Positions 1 to 12,560 of a DNA stretch of 64,000 nucleotides are shown here, piece by piece. Position 1 is the first letter of the stretch. Each line of letters opens with the position of its first letter. Below the pieces are notes generated by a model. That model had not been told where the DNA came from and did no database searches. It saw only the letters and a list, made by a program, of their open reading frames with translations. The position numbers and the translations under genes are program-made. Source of the stretch: Acanthosepion esculentum (taxonomy: Eukaryota > Mollusca > Cephalopoda > Sepiida > Sepiidae); the NCBI GenBank assembly GCA_964036315.1, contig OZ038511.1, positions 1,231,126-1,295,125 of the forward strand, written 5' to 3'.

Positions 1-540
1 TATGGTAAAAGTTGGTTGAAATAATGAGAACATTATTGGTGCTTTGAGAAATGTTTATAGAGATAATTACATGAAAAAAAATCAGCAATTTATAAATGGA
101 TACTTCATTTTCATAGAAGGATGAGATAGAGATGAAGATGATGAATAGATTGCCTGATCATCAACATCAGTTTGTGAAAAAAATGATGCTGTTTTAACTG
201 AGGATGACTGACAACAGTAGAAATAATTGCTAACCCTAGACATCTTGGTTCAGCTCACACAATTTCATCTGTAAAAAGTTGAGCAAACTTTCTGTTTGTT
301 GGATACCAAAATTGTTGCATTCAGATAGCAACAGACAAGAGCAGAGCTTTGAATAGAAATTTTTAAATAAATGATATTGAAATCCTGAAGGCCTTCTGAG
401 AGGAGTTGTATCCAGAGATAAAACTTTACTTTTGAGAAAATTAGTTAAAAAAAGCACCATATCTGAGAAACCTTTTCTATCCTCCCCATTCTTCTCATCA
501 AACATTGTGAGAATTTTAATGGGACGTTATTAGATATCCA
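1..540. other. AT-rich stretch, no gene seen
   Basis: No recognisable product on either strand. The short minus-strand frames here have no motif I know. The stretch lies directly upstream of the Penelope-like element and could hold its decayed N-terminal part, but I could not match it. Confidence 0.4.
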
Positions 541-2010
541 AGCACCTTCTGACTTTTTATTTCCTAACCTAAAACATTTTTGAAAGATACCCATATTGAG
601 ACTGTTAATGATGTAAAAAAAGATACTTTGACATATTCTTGACATATTACATTCTAACAAACTAAATAATGGCATCCTAGCCTCAGTAGACATTGAAAGC
701 TTATTCACTAATGTCCCAGTCAAAGAAACCATAGACATAATCGTGCAGAACATATACAATCATCCCTCATTCCTACCTTCTAAAATTAGATCACCAACTA
801 TGTAAAGACTTCTATTCTGTATGATCCAAGTATGTTTTTACGACCACTATGGCAACATTTATACACAAACTGATGGTGTAGAGATGGTTTGGCTCTTGAA
901 CCAACTTTATCTAATTTCTACATGTGTCATGTAGAAAACGAAATCTTCAATAATTCTACCAAGCCACCCCCCTCCACCCAACAAACACGTACGTTATATC
1001 AACAATATCTTCATATTAGCAAACCACTCTAGAAGAAATAAAAAAACTGAAACCTTTGAAAATAAGTCTTACACTTTACTTACACAAACTCAGTATAAAC
1101 AATAAAATCCATTTCCTGGACATGATGTATTAGTCGATGTCAACAACCATAACTCAACCACAGTCTTTTTACAAAAGAAACAAGAGCAGAAACTTGTGTT
1201 TACTTAACTTCAAAAGTGAATGTCCTCACAGATACAAAATAGCTGTTATAAAAACATAATTTACCAGATCAAAGTAATGTCTTCTTTGGACATATTTATT
1301 CTATAAGGAACTAAGCAACATTAAACAAACTCTAATCAACAATAACATTGCTAACCATCTCATCCAACAAAAAAATAAAATTTATAAAAAAATAGCACAA
1401 GACACGTCTCCCTGTGGCAAACAATAATAAACACTGCATTAACTTTATTCTGTACTAATCATATGCACACCGTAATTATAAACAGGATGAAAGAGCAATT
1501 ACAAGCATTATTCAATTGTACATATCACTCAATGCCCCTAACAAACACCTAAGATTCATCATCTGCTACAAAAAGTTTAAAACATCTCATTTAATTATTA
1601 CCAACAACACAGGACCTCAGAAATCTCCTTTATGTAAAAATAATATTGCCTATGAATTCTCATGCACCATGGGAGATTGCATCTCCAGTATTAATAATAC
1701 AAAAACAGTATTAAAAAATTACATTGGGCTCACATGCATCACACTCTCTTGCAGATTGACCTGTCACCTCTCAAAACTTAGTGCAATCCACGTAAACATC
1801 AATCAGTCCATGATCGATGACCAAAATACAGCTAACAACATAAGATAAATATTAGTTGATAATACCAAAATACTCTATACGACCAAATGCAAGGAAAGAC
1901 TTAAAAACATAGAAGCTATTATTATATAGCCTATATTTAATAAAATATCATTTACTACATGAGACAGTACCTTGGAGTGTAAAAACAAAATAATTAAAAA
2001 AATAAATCAC
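540..2010 (+). pseudogene. Penelope-like retroelement, RT plus GIY-YIG-like end, decayed
   Basis: Remnant of a Penelope-like element, a retroelement group that joins a telomerase-like reverse transcriptase to a GIY-YIG endonuclease. Reading across several frames, ESLFTNVPVKETID lies near 690-735, a YDHYGNIYTQTDG stretch near 840-885 and NFYMCHVENEIFN near 913-955. The polymerase box expected as Y-x-D-D reads YINN near 997, so both catalytic aspartates are lost. An open stretch of 110 codons at 1516-1848 carries the conserved YEFSCTMGDC segment and the endonuclease-like NYIGLTCITLSCRLT. It is followed at about 1858-1925 by NTKILYTTKCKERLK, typical of the C-terminus. Many stops and frameshifts make it non-functional. 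The same family recurs at 63040-64000 (+) and 5290-5650 (-). Family identity is from remembered motifs. Confidence 0.75.
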
Positions 2011-2349
2011 ATGCATTTTTGTATGGTCTTCTTTCCAATCATTACACAAAGCATCATGTTAGACTATTTCAAACTCCCAGCTTCCCAAAGAATATCAGGA
2101 TGTAGACAAAGGAATTCTGTCATACAGATACCACATTACTTCCTGATAATGACTGTGATGGTTGAAAGTACTTGAAGAAAACAATTACAAAATATGAACT
2201 TTTGATAGTTCATTCACAGCTTGGAATACAATAATCAACACTTTATTTGAAGGTTGATAAAATATAATATAAAATTTAACAGAAAACTTTGTCAGTTCTT
2301 TTTAATCAAGCTTGTTTGGATGAATGCTTCCTGTCTGAATATACCTTAT

Positions 2350-2350
<1 letters not shown>

Positions 2351-2431
<81 letters not shown>
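2351..2431. repeat. Compound microsatellite (CT)n(CA)n(TA)n
   Basis: Three dinucleotide runs follow one another: CT at 2351-2368, CA at 2369-2386 and TA from 2389. Such compound tracts recur at 8389-8430 and 37651-37787. Confidence 0.95.
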
Positions 2432-2435
<4 letters not shown>

Positions 2436-3330
2436 GCAAAATTTATGTATATATGTAGATTGAGATAGTTATGAACAAAGAATGATAGATGTTTATAAAT
2501 TGTTTTAAAATATTGAAATGGTGTATCTTTTGAATGAATTATAAAATGTTATTCATGGTGTAAAGCAAACATTAAATAAATGAATGCCCCACACAAATAT
2601 ACATGTATTTAATTTAAATATTTTCATTTAATTTCGAAGCGAAGTTTTATTAAATTGTTTCTCTGCAACAAAAGCCTTAAATTAATGATTAGAAGAGATT
2701 GTTTTTCAAATGAACAAAAGAAAGGAGATTAAAATTATAAAGAAAGAAAATGGAGACTAAAATCACATTCCAAAGAGAATTTCATCTTGAAAACTTTCTC
2801 GAACAGATACATCTCTGAAATTGTTTTAGATATCAAATAAATAAAATCAATAAATAAAGTCAATTATAGAATAAAAAATAAAGATATTTCTCTTGTTTTC
2901 AGCCCACTTGAAGTTCTGTTTTTAAAAAACTGAAAAACAATGTGAAGTGCATAAAAAAAAATATGATGAGCAAGTAACTAACAATTCTTGTCAGAATCCG
3001 CTTTGGGCAGAAAATATGATTTAATTTATCACTTTCCTTCTTTTTATTGTTTTGTCTGAAAATGAGATTCCATAATGCAGTTGCTGTAAGCTTTGGACAA
3101 TTTATTTTTATTTCTTATTCTGAATGATGAGCAATAAATGTTTTACATAGTCTTCATGGTTTGCGGGGATGCAAATCATTTTCAAGTAATCTTCTGAGCA
3201 ATCATGTTTGGGATTTTTAGGTTTAAAAAGTCAACTAAAATCATTCTGAGACAAAATATTTGTTCTCAATAACAATGTTTTTTGAACCATTACATTTGAT
3301 TAACTAATATGCATGCACACATGCACACAT

Positions 3331-3352
3331 TTGTGTGTGTGTGTGCATGTAT

Positions 3353-3433
<81 letters not shown>
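3331..3433. repeat. Compound microsatellite (GT)n(TA)n(AC)n
   Basis: A GT run, a long TA run and an AC run give a tract that is largely self-complementary. Open frames across it are translated repeat (YIYI...) and not genes. Confidence 0.95.
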
Positions 3434-3446
3434 TAGAGTTTGAGTA

Positions 3447-3513
3447 CCTATGGACATTAAAATCAATATTGTATGGTGACTGTCAGTTTCACACCTCAAG
3501 TATATCTTCAGAA
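3447..3513 (+). repeat. Single-arm copy of the 56.9 kb foldback family
   Basis: This segment closely matches, in reverse complement, the right arm of the foldback at 56876-57016. Shared blocks include GTGACTGTCAGTT, TCACACCTCAA and ATCTTCAGA. It sits directly beside the compound microsatellite ending at 3433. Confidence 0.6.
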
Positions 3514-3931
3514 CAATTTACTACTCCTCGCAGAGACCTTGCATATAAGCCAGTTATGGCAAATGGGAATTTAGTGAAACCAGCCCGTCCTTGTTTTTTT
3601 GTTTAGGGTCAATGTTTTAAATTATTTATGATAATGACCGTGAGTTTATTTTAATTATTTATTTTATTTTATTTATTATTTTTTAAATTTATTTTATACT
3701 TTCTTTAGTATTAAATTTTGGTATTTGAATTAAAATTCATTAAATTGAAATTATCAAATATTATTTAATCTTTTGAGTCACAATCTGGTTGTAGATATTG
3801 TACAGAAAAATACAATAAGAAATTCATACTATGCTACCTGCAAGTATAACTGGACTCAAAGATTAAAAATATCCTGTAACTTAAATCTAATAAGTTTCAT
3901 TTCACATACCAAATTTTGAAACTGAAAAATA

Positions 3932-3934
<3 letters not shown>

Positions 3935-3980
<46 letters not shown>
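3935..3980. repeat. (TA)n microsatellite
   Basis: Pure TA run about 46 bp long. It ends about 20 bp from the 3' boundary of the minus-strand LINE fragment at 4003. Confidence 0.95.
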
Positions 3981-3984
<4 letters not shown>

Positions 3985-4002
3985 TTATATATTCAGGGCA
4001 CC

Positions 4003-5110
4003 AGGGGAAAAAGCTTGACAAAACAGTTGCCATGAAAATATTTGTAGAAATGATAGAGGGAAGCCACATCACATTTGTGAGAAAGTCACTGGAGTCAGGA
4101 TTGATTTCATTGCAGATCCTTCTTTGGATTTTGTCAAGAACCTCAAGATGAACAATTGGTGCATCAGACCAGTTATAGCAAAAGTACTCAATGCACAGAT
4201 GAATGGTAGATTTGTAGATATGTAAGATAGACTCTGACGAGAAAAACCTTCTGGCACAACACAGTGAGCCAACTATTCTTGCAGCAGATGCAGCTATTGA
4301 TTCAGTGTAGTTGTTCCACTTTAAGTCATCTGAAAATGTGAGGCCAAGAAGGTGAGTGAGATACTTTCCTGGAGTCTAGCATCAACCATGCTAATGGTGA
4401 GCAGGGAATTATCTCTTTGTGATGGCTAAATGAGAGCAGTCTTGTTTTGGAGGCATTAAAATTTACATGCCATTTCCTACTCCAGTTAACCACTGATTGA
4501 AGTTCCTTTTCAAGAACAGCAGCCAGGTTGGCTTTGTATGCATTGCTGAGTTTACTATTGAGACAGGAGTAAATGGTAGTGTCATCTGCATTGATACCTA
4601 CTTGGGAATTGATGACATCAGGAAGATCATTGATGAAGATCAGAAACAGTGTGGGACCCAGGTGTAGGACCTCCACATTCATAAAGGATGTGGAACCATT
4701 CAGAACAACCTTCATTTCACAATTTGACAGGAATGGTTGGATTAATTCAAATAGTTGTCCTGTATATCGTAACTCTGAAGCTATGCAGAAGACCAGCATG
4801 CCAAATGCCTTTGAGATATCTAGAGCCACAGCTTGAGTTTCACCGTTCTTATCAAGATATATATATATTTAGTTATGGCCGTAAGCACATCAGCAGTAGA
4901 CTGGGGAAAGCAGAATCCATATAGTTTGTCAGAGAGTAGGTCTTGAGAGGTAAGATGCTTAACCACTTCAGCATTGTTTAAGCCTCAAAGACTTTGCCAA
5001 AAACTGGTAAGAGACTGATAGGGCAGTAATTAGAGGGGTCAGAAGGTTCTCCAAAGTTCTTAAAAACAGAGACTACAGATGAAGACTTTCAACAAGCTAG
5101 GAAGCATTGA
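4003..5110 (-). pseudogene. CR1/Jockey-like LINE fragment, reverse transcriptase
   Basis: Truncated non-LTR retrotransposon. The clearest open part (4829 down to 4326, 167 codons) reads ALDISKAF near its start, then LFLIFINDLPD, then an INADDTTIYSC stretch. In family A copies that last box is normally IYADDTTVYGC, so the Tyr before A-D-D has changed but the two Asp remain. After that come WHVNFNASKTRLLSF and the remains of the thumb and C-terminal region down to about 4069. The 5' side ends near 5110 inside the RT and the 3' side near 4003 beside a TA tract. Nucleotide similarity to 10160-11200 is evident (for example the shared CAGTTGCCATGAAAATA), so both copies belong to one family. Confidence 0.8.
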
Positions 5111-5289
5111 GGCAATAGTTATATCATTTGGAAAGAACTGTCTAATGTTTTTTGTTTTTGCTTATGTTTTGTTCTGTTTTCAAGTATTTTTTATTGTTTC
5201 AATGATAATCAAGAACTGTGTATTTTCAGTGTGCTAGATAAGACTTTGTTGATGACATCCTGGCATATTTTAAAGTGATGGAATTCAAA

Positions 5290-5650
5290 TCAGTGCAAAG
5301 TGACATCATGTGTAATGGTTAAATGGTGATAGATCACACTGACAAAGCATTTACACATATTACTTTTTTGTATGCATATGAAATATTTTATATACACTTT
5401 GAAATACTCTCTCCTGGGGATTGAAAAGTATTTAATGTGATTTTTCTTTTTTATTATAATGGCTTCTAGAATTTTCAGTCTTTCCTTGCAGTGAGTGGTG
5501 TATAGTATTTTGGTATTATCTGCTAATATATTGATATTTTGGTTTTGTGATGGGATGATTGATACCAAATTGTACAAATTTCACAAGTCAGCCTACAAGA
5601 GTGTGTGGTACAAATGTGGCTAATGTAAGAATTTAATGTTATTTTTTATT
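5290..5650 (-). pseudogene. Penelope-like element C-terminal fragment
   Basis: Read on the minus strand, NTKILYTTHCKERLKILEAI (about 5519-5460) is nearly the same as the C-terminal segment of the element at 540-2010. Upstream of it (about 5640-5580) there is a degraded counterpart of the endonuclease-like segment, with CRLTC preserved. Only this 3' end remains. It lies about 180 bp from the LINE fragment on the same strand. Confidence 0.65.
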
Positions 5651-7054
5651 ATCAATATTGGAGATGTGATCTCTCGAAGGTTATGGTAATAGTAATATTA
5701 GCCATTTCCTTATGTGGAAACATTCAGCATACATTGTCAGAACAGCCAGTGCTATTTTCAGTTGAAATTTATAAAATCTTTGTAGTAAAAGAATTTTTCA
5801 GGAAAATAGGTTTCTCAAGTCCACTAACTGTTATTGTTCTTTACTGTGGAACATCAATATCTTGATTTTGTCATTATTTTCTCTTTGATTTACATGTGAT
5901 ATCTATTTTAGTTGCTACTGATGTAGTAACTAAATGTAAATGTATTACCCTTTAATAATCATTATTGATGATAAAATATTTAAATTGGAAAGATTTTTTG
6001 ATATTTGAATACTAGTCATCACCTAATATTAACTGTAAAATGTTTTTAGGGAAATTCTAAGTACACATATATATATATATATATATGTGTAAGTATACGT
6101 AAACATTTAAAAAAATATATGTAGGTATTAATGCATGAAATTACCCGTGTATATCGGTACATGTGTACCTGTATGAGTGACTGCACATGTAAAGGAACGT
6201 ATGTATATGTGAAACTTGCATGGGTGTGTATACAATATATGACAGAACAAGATCTCTAATATTACCTTCAAATATCACTCCATATTAACTTAAAAACTAA
6301 ACTTTAAGTAAGAGAAATTACCAACCTAAAAACAGTCACAAATTAAATTCATGAATAAAATTCAAACTGATAGAGATATCACCTTAATAATCAATTACAA
6401 CTAGAAGTAAACTTATATTTTAAAATAAAATTTTATTCTTTTAATGTACATTCTATGAATATTTTTTCTGATCGACTATTTCATATTAAATCCCTGAAAT
6501 TTTGTAATAAAGTTTAAAAAAACTTAAATCGCTAACAAACATCAATTTAAAGTCCTTGTAGACTGTTTAAACATTGAAATTTATATCAAACATTATAATA
6601 TTTATAAACCCCCAAAATAACACTTTCAAAGTAAAGCAAAATGACAGCATCTATTTCGTTCATTCCAAAGAAAGTCAGTGACACCTTCTCTCATGACTTC
6701 CTCCTCTCTTTTTCTTTTTATGTTTTTTTTTCTTTTCTCCCGCTTCTATATCAATATATAACTTCCATTAAGTTAACTGATTAAATGTGTCAATGTCTTG
6801 ACCTCCTCAAATAATATTAAGTATGAAAGAATAGAAATATTAAATTACATCTAACTCAATCATGTCTCTCTCCCCTCACTTCCTTACTTCATTAATTTAC
6901 ATATGCTTAATACTGCCCATCAAAAATGTGTAAATTTCTTTTCATTTTTCGTTTCAACCTTTGGAAGTAAAGTCTGATGATCCGCAGTCCTTTAAAAGGG
7001 CTGTGGTGAAATAATTTATTACATGGAACCTTGAAGTGGTCTGTTTTTATTTAA

Positions 7055-7092
<38 letters not shown>

Positions 7093-7838
7093 CATGCATG
7101 TTTTTGTAAACAAGCATCTGCAATATAAGGGAGCTAACCAGAAATGGTAAAAATGCAAATGCCATTAAATGTTGGTGGAATTAAACTTTTTATACAAACA
7201 ATTATTTTTATTTCATGGTGGCTGGATTTTGCAATTAATTTCAATTATTCAGAAATTTATTTCCAAGTTATAAAAATTCTCATACAAAATTTCAGTATTG
7301 TTGGTCTGGATCCAGCCCATAATGTTTTTAATTTGCTCACAAAGTCAACCTGATTCCAAAATGATATGATATGTTGGGCTATGGACTCTAGGAGTAATCT
7401 TTCAAAAGTATGACACATTGACACACTGACATTTCTATTATTATATAGATTTATTGCTTAACAAGATAAGTGCTTGCCTGTCTTTTTTTTTATGTATATA
7501 TTATTTAAATTTTGTTATATTTATGGAGGAAGAGTGTTCATCATTTCTCAGAGCAAGTTTATAGATATGGTTATAGGAAAATGCTATGCAAAATAGATGA
7601 TATATATAAGTGAATAAAATAATAAACACATAAACTAAAGATCATACATATAAATAACTTAAAACATTAACCCTAAACAAAATAAGTGGGAAAGGTCAGT
7701 CTTGCCAACATCTTTTAATCCCCCAGTAGCCTATATATAGAGTCTACTGAAAAAGTAGTGACATATTGTTTTGAAGATCATTTAATGTATGAAACTAGCA
7801 GTCCACATGATTTTTATGCCCCCTCTCTCAGTCAACTT

Positions 7839-7839
<1 letters not shown>

Positions 7840-7911
<72 letters not shown>
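7840..7911. repeat. (TA)n microsatellite
   Basis: Nearly pure TA run of about 70 bp. Confidence 0.95.
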
Positions 7912-7917
<6 letters not shown>

Positions 7918-8188
7918 GAGCACTGTTGAGTGATAAGCTAATTCTATAAACAACAGCCACCTGCACTAATGCAAAGCTCTTCAATAAAATGAATGGAGCA
8001 CTTTGGCTGATGGCATTTGTTTACATTAGTAAAAACAATACGCTAGATTTAGTTGTGTAACTCTACTGAGTGAAGATAGCTCTGGCTGACACCTAATCAG
8101 TTGAGTTTCAATCCTGGCTTGAGGCATTCGGATGTCTAGTCACACTGAGGAGCTGTGATACAGCGAAACAGTACTGTCTGTGAATGAC

Positions 8189-8191
<3 letters not shown>

Positions 8192-8253
<62 letters not shown>

Positions 8254-8284
8254 GTTGACTACCTGCACACACACACACACACAC
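8192..8284. repeat. (TA)n and (CA)n microsatellites
   Basis: TA run at 8192-8250, then 14 bp of other sequence, then CA at 8265-8284. Frames crossing it are repeat-derived. Confidence 0.95.
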
Positions 8285-8388
8285 AACTGCAGTTGTGATC
8301 AGAGTCATTGTAAACTTTATGATCCTTTCATTAGCTGCATAGTATGTGCTTTGCCAAGGCTACATATGGTTTTTGCATTCAGAGTTGT

Positions 8389-8430
8389 TCTCTCTCTCTC
8401 TATCTATCTCTCTCTCTCTATATATATATT
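8389..8430. repeat. (CT)n(TA)n compound tract
   Basis: CT-rich run with CTAT interruptions passing into TA. Confidence 0.9.
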
Positions 8431-9814
8431 TATAGCATAAAACTTATTGAATACCTAATGTGTATATTATCAGTAGATTCATTTCTGGGCTGAAAAAATA
8501 ATTAAGAATTATTTGGAGATAATCATAGTTATTTCTAAGTCATAATATACATTAACTGAATAATTAAGATTAAATATTACAATAGATATTAAATATATTT
8601 GGGAAATAGATTTATTTCACGCAAACAAATTGACTATGGCTAAAATATCTTTTTTTTTTTTTGCACATACAAAAAAAAACACACTTTTTCCAATTTAAGA
8701 CAGCATCAAAAACATTAATCTGTATTGCAAATAGATGTTTTATTTGTAGCAACCAAAGTGGGAAGTTACCTTGTCCTGAATTGCTATTGCTGCTCTTAGT
8801 TCAATTTCAAAAGAGACAAAAGCTAGAACAATTCATTGATGAGATAGTCATCTAAACAAACCTCTTAGTTTACATTTTCTAAACAATGTCCCCTTGGGAT
8901 TTATAAATATTTCCTCAACTGTAGAAACATCAAATATAATCAAATGTAGTTATTAATGTCAGAAAGAAAAAAAAGTTGCATTCATTGTGCACTTGTAGGA
9001 GATATATTTTTAAAAAAGATTCCAGAACCTCAAGGAAAAGTAGCTGCGTGCATCCACAATGAAATCAATGCATTTTTTCCTTTTTTGCCATTATTCATTC
9101 TGAATTTTTGCACATTTGACAAAATTACTTACAAACTTTTTTTTAAAAGAAACTAGATTCTATTCAGTTTATGACTTTTCAGATTAAAAAATACCAATCA
9201 TTGCTTTTATTTTTCCTTCATTTTCTTGACTGCATTTACAGGGAAGTTCATTGTTTTCTGATTTTCATTCAGTCTTTGTTCTCTTTGGCCATTTTATGAT
9301 AAAAGAAATTCATTGAGAGACATGTGAAAGGAAATTATAACAATGAGCCAAGGCAACTGATGCTGAAGTTGTCAAAGAAATGAAGAAAAAAGAAAACATT
9401 GGAAATGATTCCCAACTCTGTGCACAAATAAAAGGGTTGATGTTATACAATCAGGTTTGTAGGATAGGATATCTTGATCCCAAATTGGCTTTGTCATGCA
9501 GACTTCTTGGAATCAATTGGTGTTGGCCTATTCTTATTCAAATACCTTCAATAGCAAATAAGTTGAAAACTTCTTTAGCACAAATTTATTTCCAACTGAT
9601 GTAGACATGCTTTGCTGGATGATTTGCATGTCAATGGATTTATAGATTGATCCCATTGTAGAAAAGTAGATAAAGCTGTAACACACAAATAAACTGCCTA
9701 TGTTTCTCTCCATAATGTCTACAATTTATAACTTTTGTATCTTACCCCTCTTTATTGAATTTCTTGATCAAGTCAACTGTTTCACTTGCCTAAGACATTT
9801 TTGGATTATGTTTT

Positions 9815-12560
9815 TTTTAAGCATTTCACCCCAAGCAAGGCAGAATGCCACTAGCACGCAAGGGGTTACAGAGAGTGAGAGCAAGAGTAAAGAGGCATGT
9901 TTGAGGAAAGGATAAAGAGATGGATGGGGAACAAGATCACGACATTAGAAGATTTTGATTGACATTACACTTGAATATTTGAAGATTATAGTTATCAGGG
10001 AAGCAAGTAAGAGGAAGGGAGTTCCACAGACAGGAAGTGCAAGAGAAGAAGCAATTGGAGTAGAAGAGATGACTACATTTATCCATTTCATCAGTAAAAA
10101 GGGAGGGATTGAAATGCCAACCTAGTAGCACACTTAAATTCATGCAGTCTGGGAACCAGAGAAAGTAGCTCATTGGAGCAGTTGCCATGAAAATACTTGT
10201 AGAAGAGACAGAGGGAAACCATGGCATGCATGTGAGAAAGTGACTGTAGACGAGATGCCAGATCAGGACCTATTGCATTACATATCTGTCTCCGGATTTT
10301 GTTGAGGTTCTCAAGACATACAGCGGGGGCACAAGGTCATATATGGCATCAGTATTCCATGCAAGGATGAATGGCTAATTTATAGATTTGAAAGATGGAC
10401 TCAGATGAGAAAAGTTTTCTGGCCTGACATTTACTACTTTCTTTGCAGTAGATGAAGCTATTGATTCAATATATTTATTCCACCTCATGTCAGTGGACAG
10501 CATGAGAGCAATTAGGTGCAACAAGGTGCTCTTGTAGAGTTGTGCCTCAGCCAATCTGATGGGAGGCAGAGAGTGTTCTCGTGGTGGGTAAATGAGAGCA
10601 GTTTCGTTTTGGAGGCATTAAAGTTTACAAGCCATTTTCTGCCATATCAGGAAGATCGTTAATGAAGATCAGAAACAGTGTAGGACCCAGGATAGAACCT
10701 TGAGGAACACCAGTGTTCATGAGAAAGGAGCTGGAGGAGAACCCTTTTAGGATGACTTTCATTTCATGGTTTGACAGGAATGATTGTATTAAGTTAAATA
10801 ATTATCCTGTAATACCATATCCATGAATCTTACAAAGAAGGCCGACATGCCAAACCCTATCAAATGCTTTAGAGATATCTAGAACCATGTCTCAAGCTTC
10901 TCTGTTATTGTTAAGTGCTTGGTATACAGATTCAGTTATGGCCATAAGCACATCAACGGTAGATTGGGCAAAGCGGAAACCATATTGCTTGTCAGAGAGC
11001 AGATCATGGGATGTAAGATGCTTAACAACTTTGGCATTGATTAAAGCCTCAAAGACTTTACTGAAGAGTGGTAGAAGACTGATAGGATGGTAGTTAGATG
11101 GATCAGAAGGGCCTCCAGACAGGTACAACAGATGAAGACTTCCAACAGGCTGGAAAGCAAGAGTTGGTGAAGTAGTAGTTGTATAGTTTGGGGTGGACAG
11201 GAACCAGTTCAGGAGCACATTTCAGGACAATGGCTGGTATCCCATTCCCACCACTAGCCTTATGGGAGTCTAATTTAGAGATGATGTCCAATACCATCGA
11301 AGGAGTTATATACATCTCACTCTGTAGAGCCTCAGTTCTAGGGGGAAAATCAGGTGAGAGTACACCAGATGAGTCAAGCATTGAATTGGATGAGAATTTC
11401 TGAGCAAAGCATTCAGCCTTATCAGCTGAGGAAGTCAGGACCTCAAATTGATTGAATAAAGGAAGTGTTGTGAGTTTGCTGTTGTTCAGCACGCTCTTGC
11501 AGAGCCACCAATAATCTTGAGAACCAAACTTATGAGATTCAATATGTTGTTTCATTCTTTCAGCAAAAAGTAACTTTGCTTCATTGAGGACATGCTTGCA
11601 CTCATTACAGGCAGTGACAAAGAGACATCTGTTGCAATCAGACATGTCACTATGGTACAGATGAAAGTAGTGATTCCTATGGGCAATAGCAGCTGAGAAC
11701 CAAGGGGATGCACATTTTTGAGTAGGGGAGATTAAAAACCATTTCCAGAGGATATTGCAAAGGAAATCATGGAACGAGTTCCAGTCAGCTCATTGATAAC
11801 AGAAAGATGTTCTGTTGGTAGGAGGTTCTTTGCTGGGGGAGGAGTAGAAGTAGATGTTAACAGACATGATGGCATAATCAAGAGGGCAGAGCTGTGTGGC
11901 ATGACAAGACTTTGAGATGGAGGTAAAACATAGATCAAGAAGGGAAGCCTTACCATCATGGTTATTGGGGAAATGTATAGGAAAGTTACCCACTTGTGTA
12001 AGAGATTGAGTGATTGAGAAGTTAAGGGTTTGTATGCCAAGAAAGTCAGTTACAGAGTGTTTAAGCCACTTGGTATGGTGGGCATTAAAGTCACTGAACA
12101 CGAATGTGGACAGACAGATGCAGAGAGATAGCCTTGTCTATATTATTGGAAATGCTATCAAGTACACCATAGTCTTAGGAGGATGGAGAGCAATAGAGAA
12201 AGAAGAGATAGCTTATAGAATTGAGGAAAGATAGATGGATACATGTATGAATGGTCTGGAGATTCAAAGAGTTCCCTAGCCAGTCTGAGATAGTTTTGGG
12301 CGTAAACTTCCATGCCATACATGTGGGTATTAGAGTCCTTTCTAAGGGGAGGAAGGTAACTGGGAATTGAGAAATCAGAGGAGGAGATTGATGAATTAAG
12401 GTTGGTCTTACAGAGATCTTGTATATCAGGAGACTTCTCAATGATGAACGATTCCACACTGCAGAAGTTGGTCTGACAGCAGTGGATGTTGGAAAAGGAT
12501 TTTTTTCCCCTCATGATGGCCAAATGCATGCATCCCCATTTTTTAGAATCCCAAGACTGA
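9815..12560 (-). pseudogene. CR1/Jockey-like LINE, endonuclease and RT, internally deleted
   Basis: Longest copy of LINE family A. Minus-strand order is as follows. About 12530-12160: APE-type endonuclease N-terminal part, degraded (DIQDLCKTNL, SIPSYLPPL). 12101-11790: endonuclease middle part with DFNAHHTKWLKHS and LLDLCFTS. 11645-11103: linker and RT start (SKLDSHKASGGNGIPAIVLK, SCFPACWKSSSVVPV). After a frameshift, 11090-10892: DPSNYHPISLLPLFSKVFEA and KQYGFRFAQSTVD. Then LDISKAFDRVWH, VPQGSILGP and FINDLPD (near 10640). At that point the frame joins directly to NASKTKL..., so the segment with the catalytic YADD box is deleted. C-terminal remains follow at 10227-9937, ending LWNSLPLTCFPDNYNLQIFK. 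The 3' untranslated end reaches about 9820, with the motif TGCAAGGGGTTAC-like (here CGCAAGGGGTTAC) shared by other copies. Confidence 0.85.

Larger units (their letters stand above)
2011..3446. other. AT-rich stretch with microsatellites only
   Basis: Apart from the compound tracts at 2351-2431 and 3331-3433, I see no coding motif, RNA gene or element end in this stretch. Confidence 0.4.
5651..9814. other. AT-rich stretch with microsatellites, no gene seen
   Basis: Contains TA runs at 6067-6086, 7059-7088, 7840-7911 and 8192-8250, a CA run at 8265-8284 and a CT run at 8389-8430. The moderately GC-richer block 7925-8190 may be an old dispersed repeat, but I do not recognise it. Open frames such as 8956-9156 and 9380-9604 show no family motif. 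A hammerhead-like hairpin at 6974-7011 is described among the findings. Confidence 0.4.

Noticed and set aside
2254..2463. Open frames with [11 protein letters not shown] or CVCVCV stretches (also at 3290-3606, 8108-8440, 15317-15499, 37606-37824, 47840-48094, 48696-49136, 58480-58793)
   Set aside because: They are translations of TA, CA or GT microsatellites and have no other content.
8060..8120. GTTTCAATCC considered as a tRNA-SINE B box
   Set aside because: The flanking bases do not pair into a T-arm.
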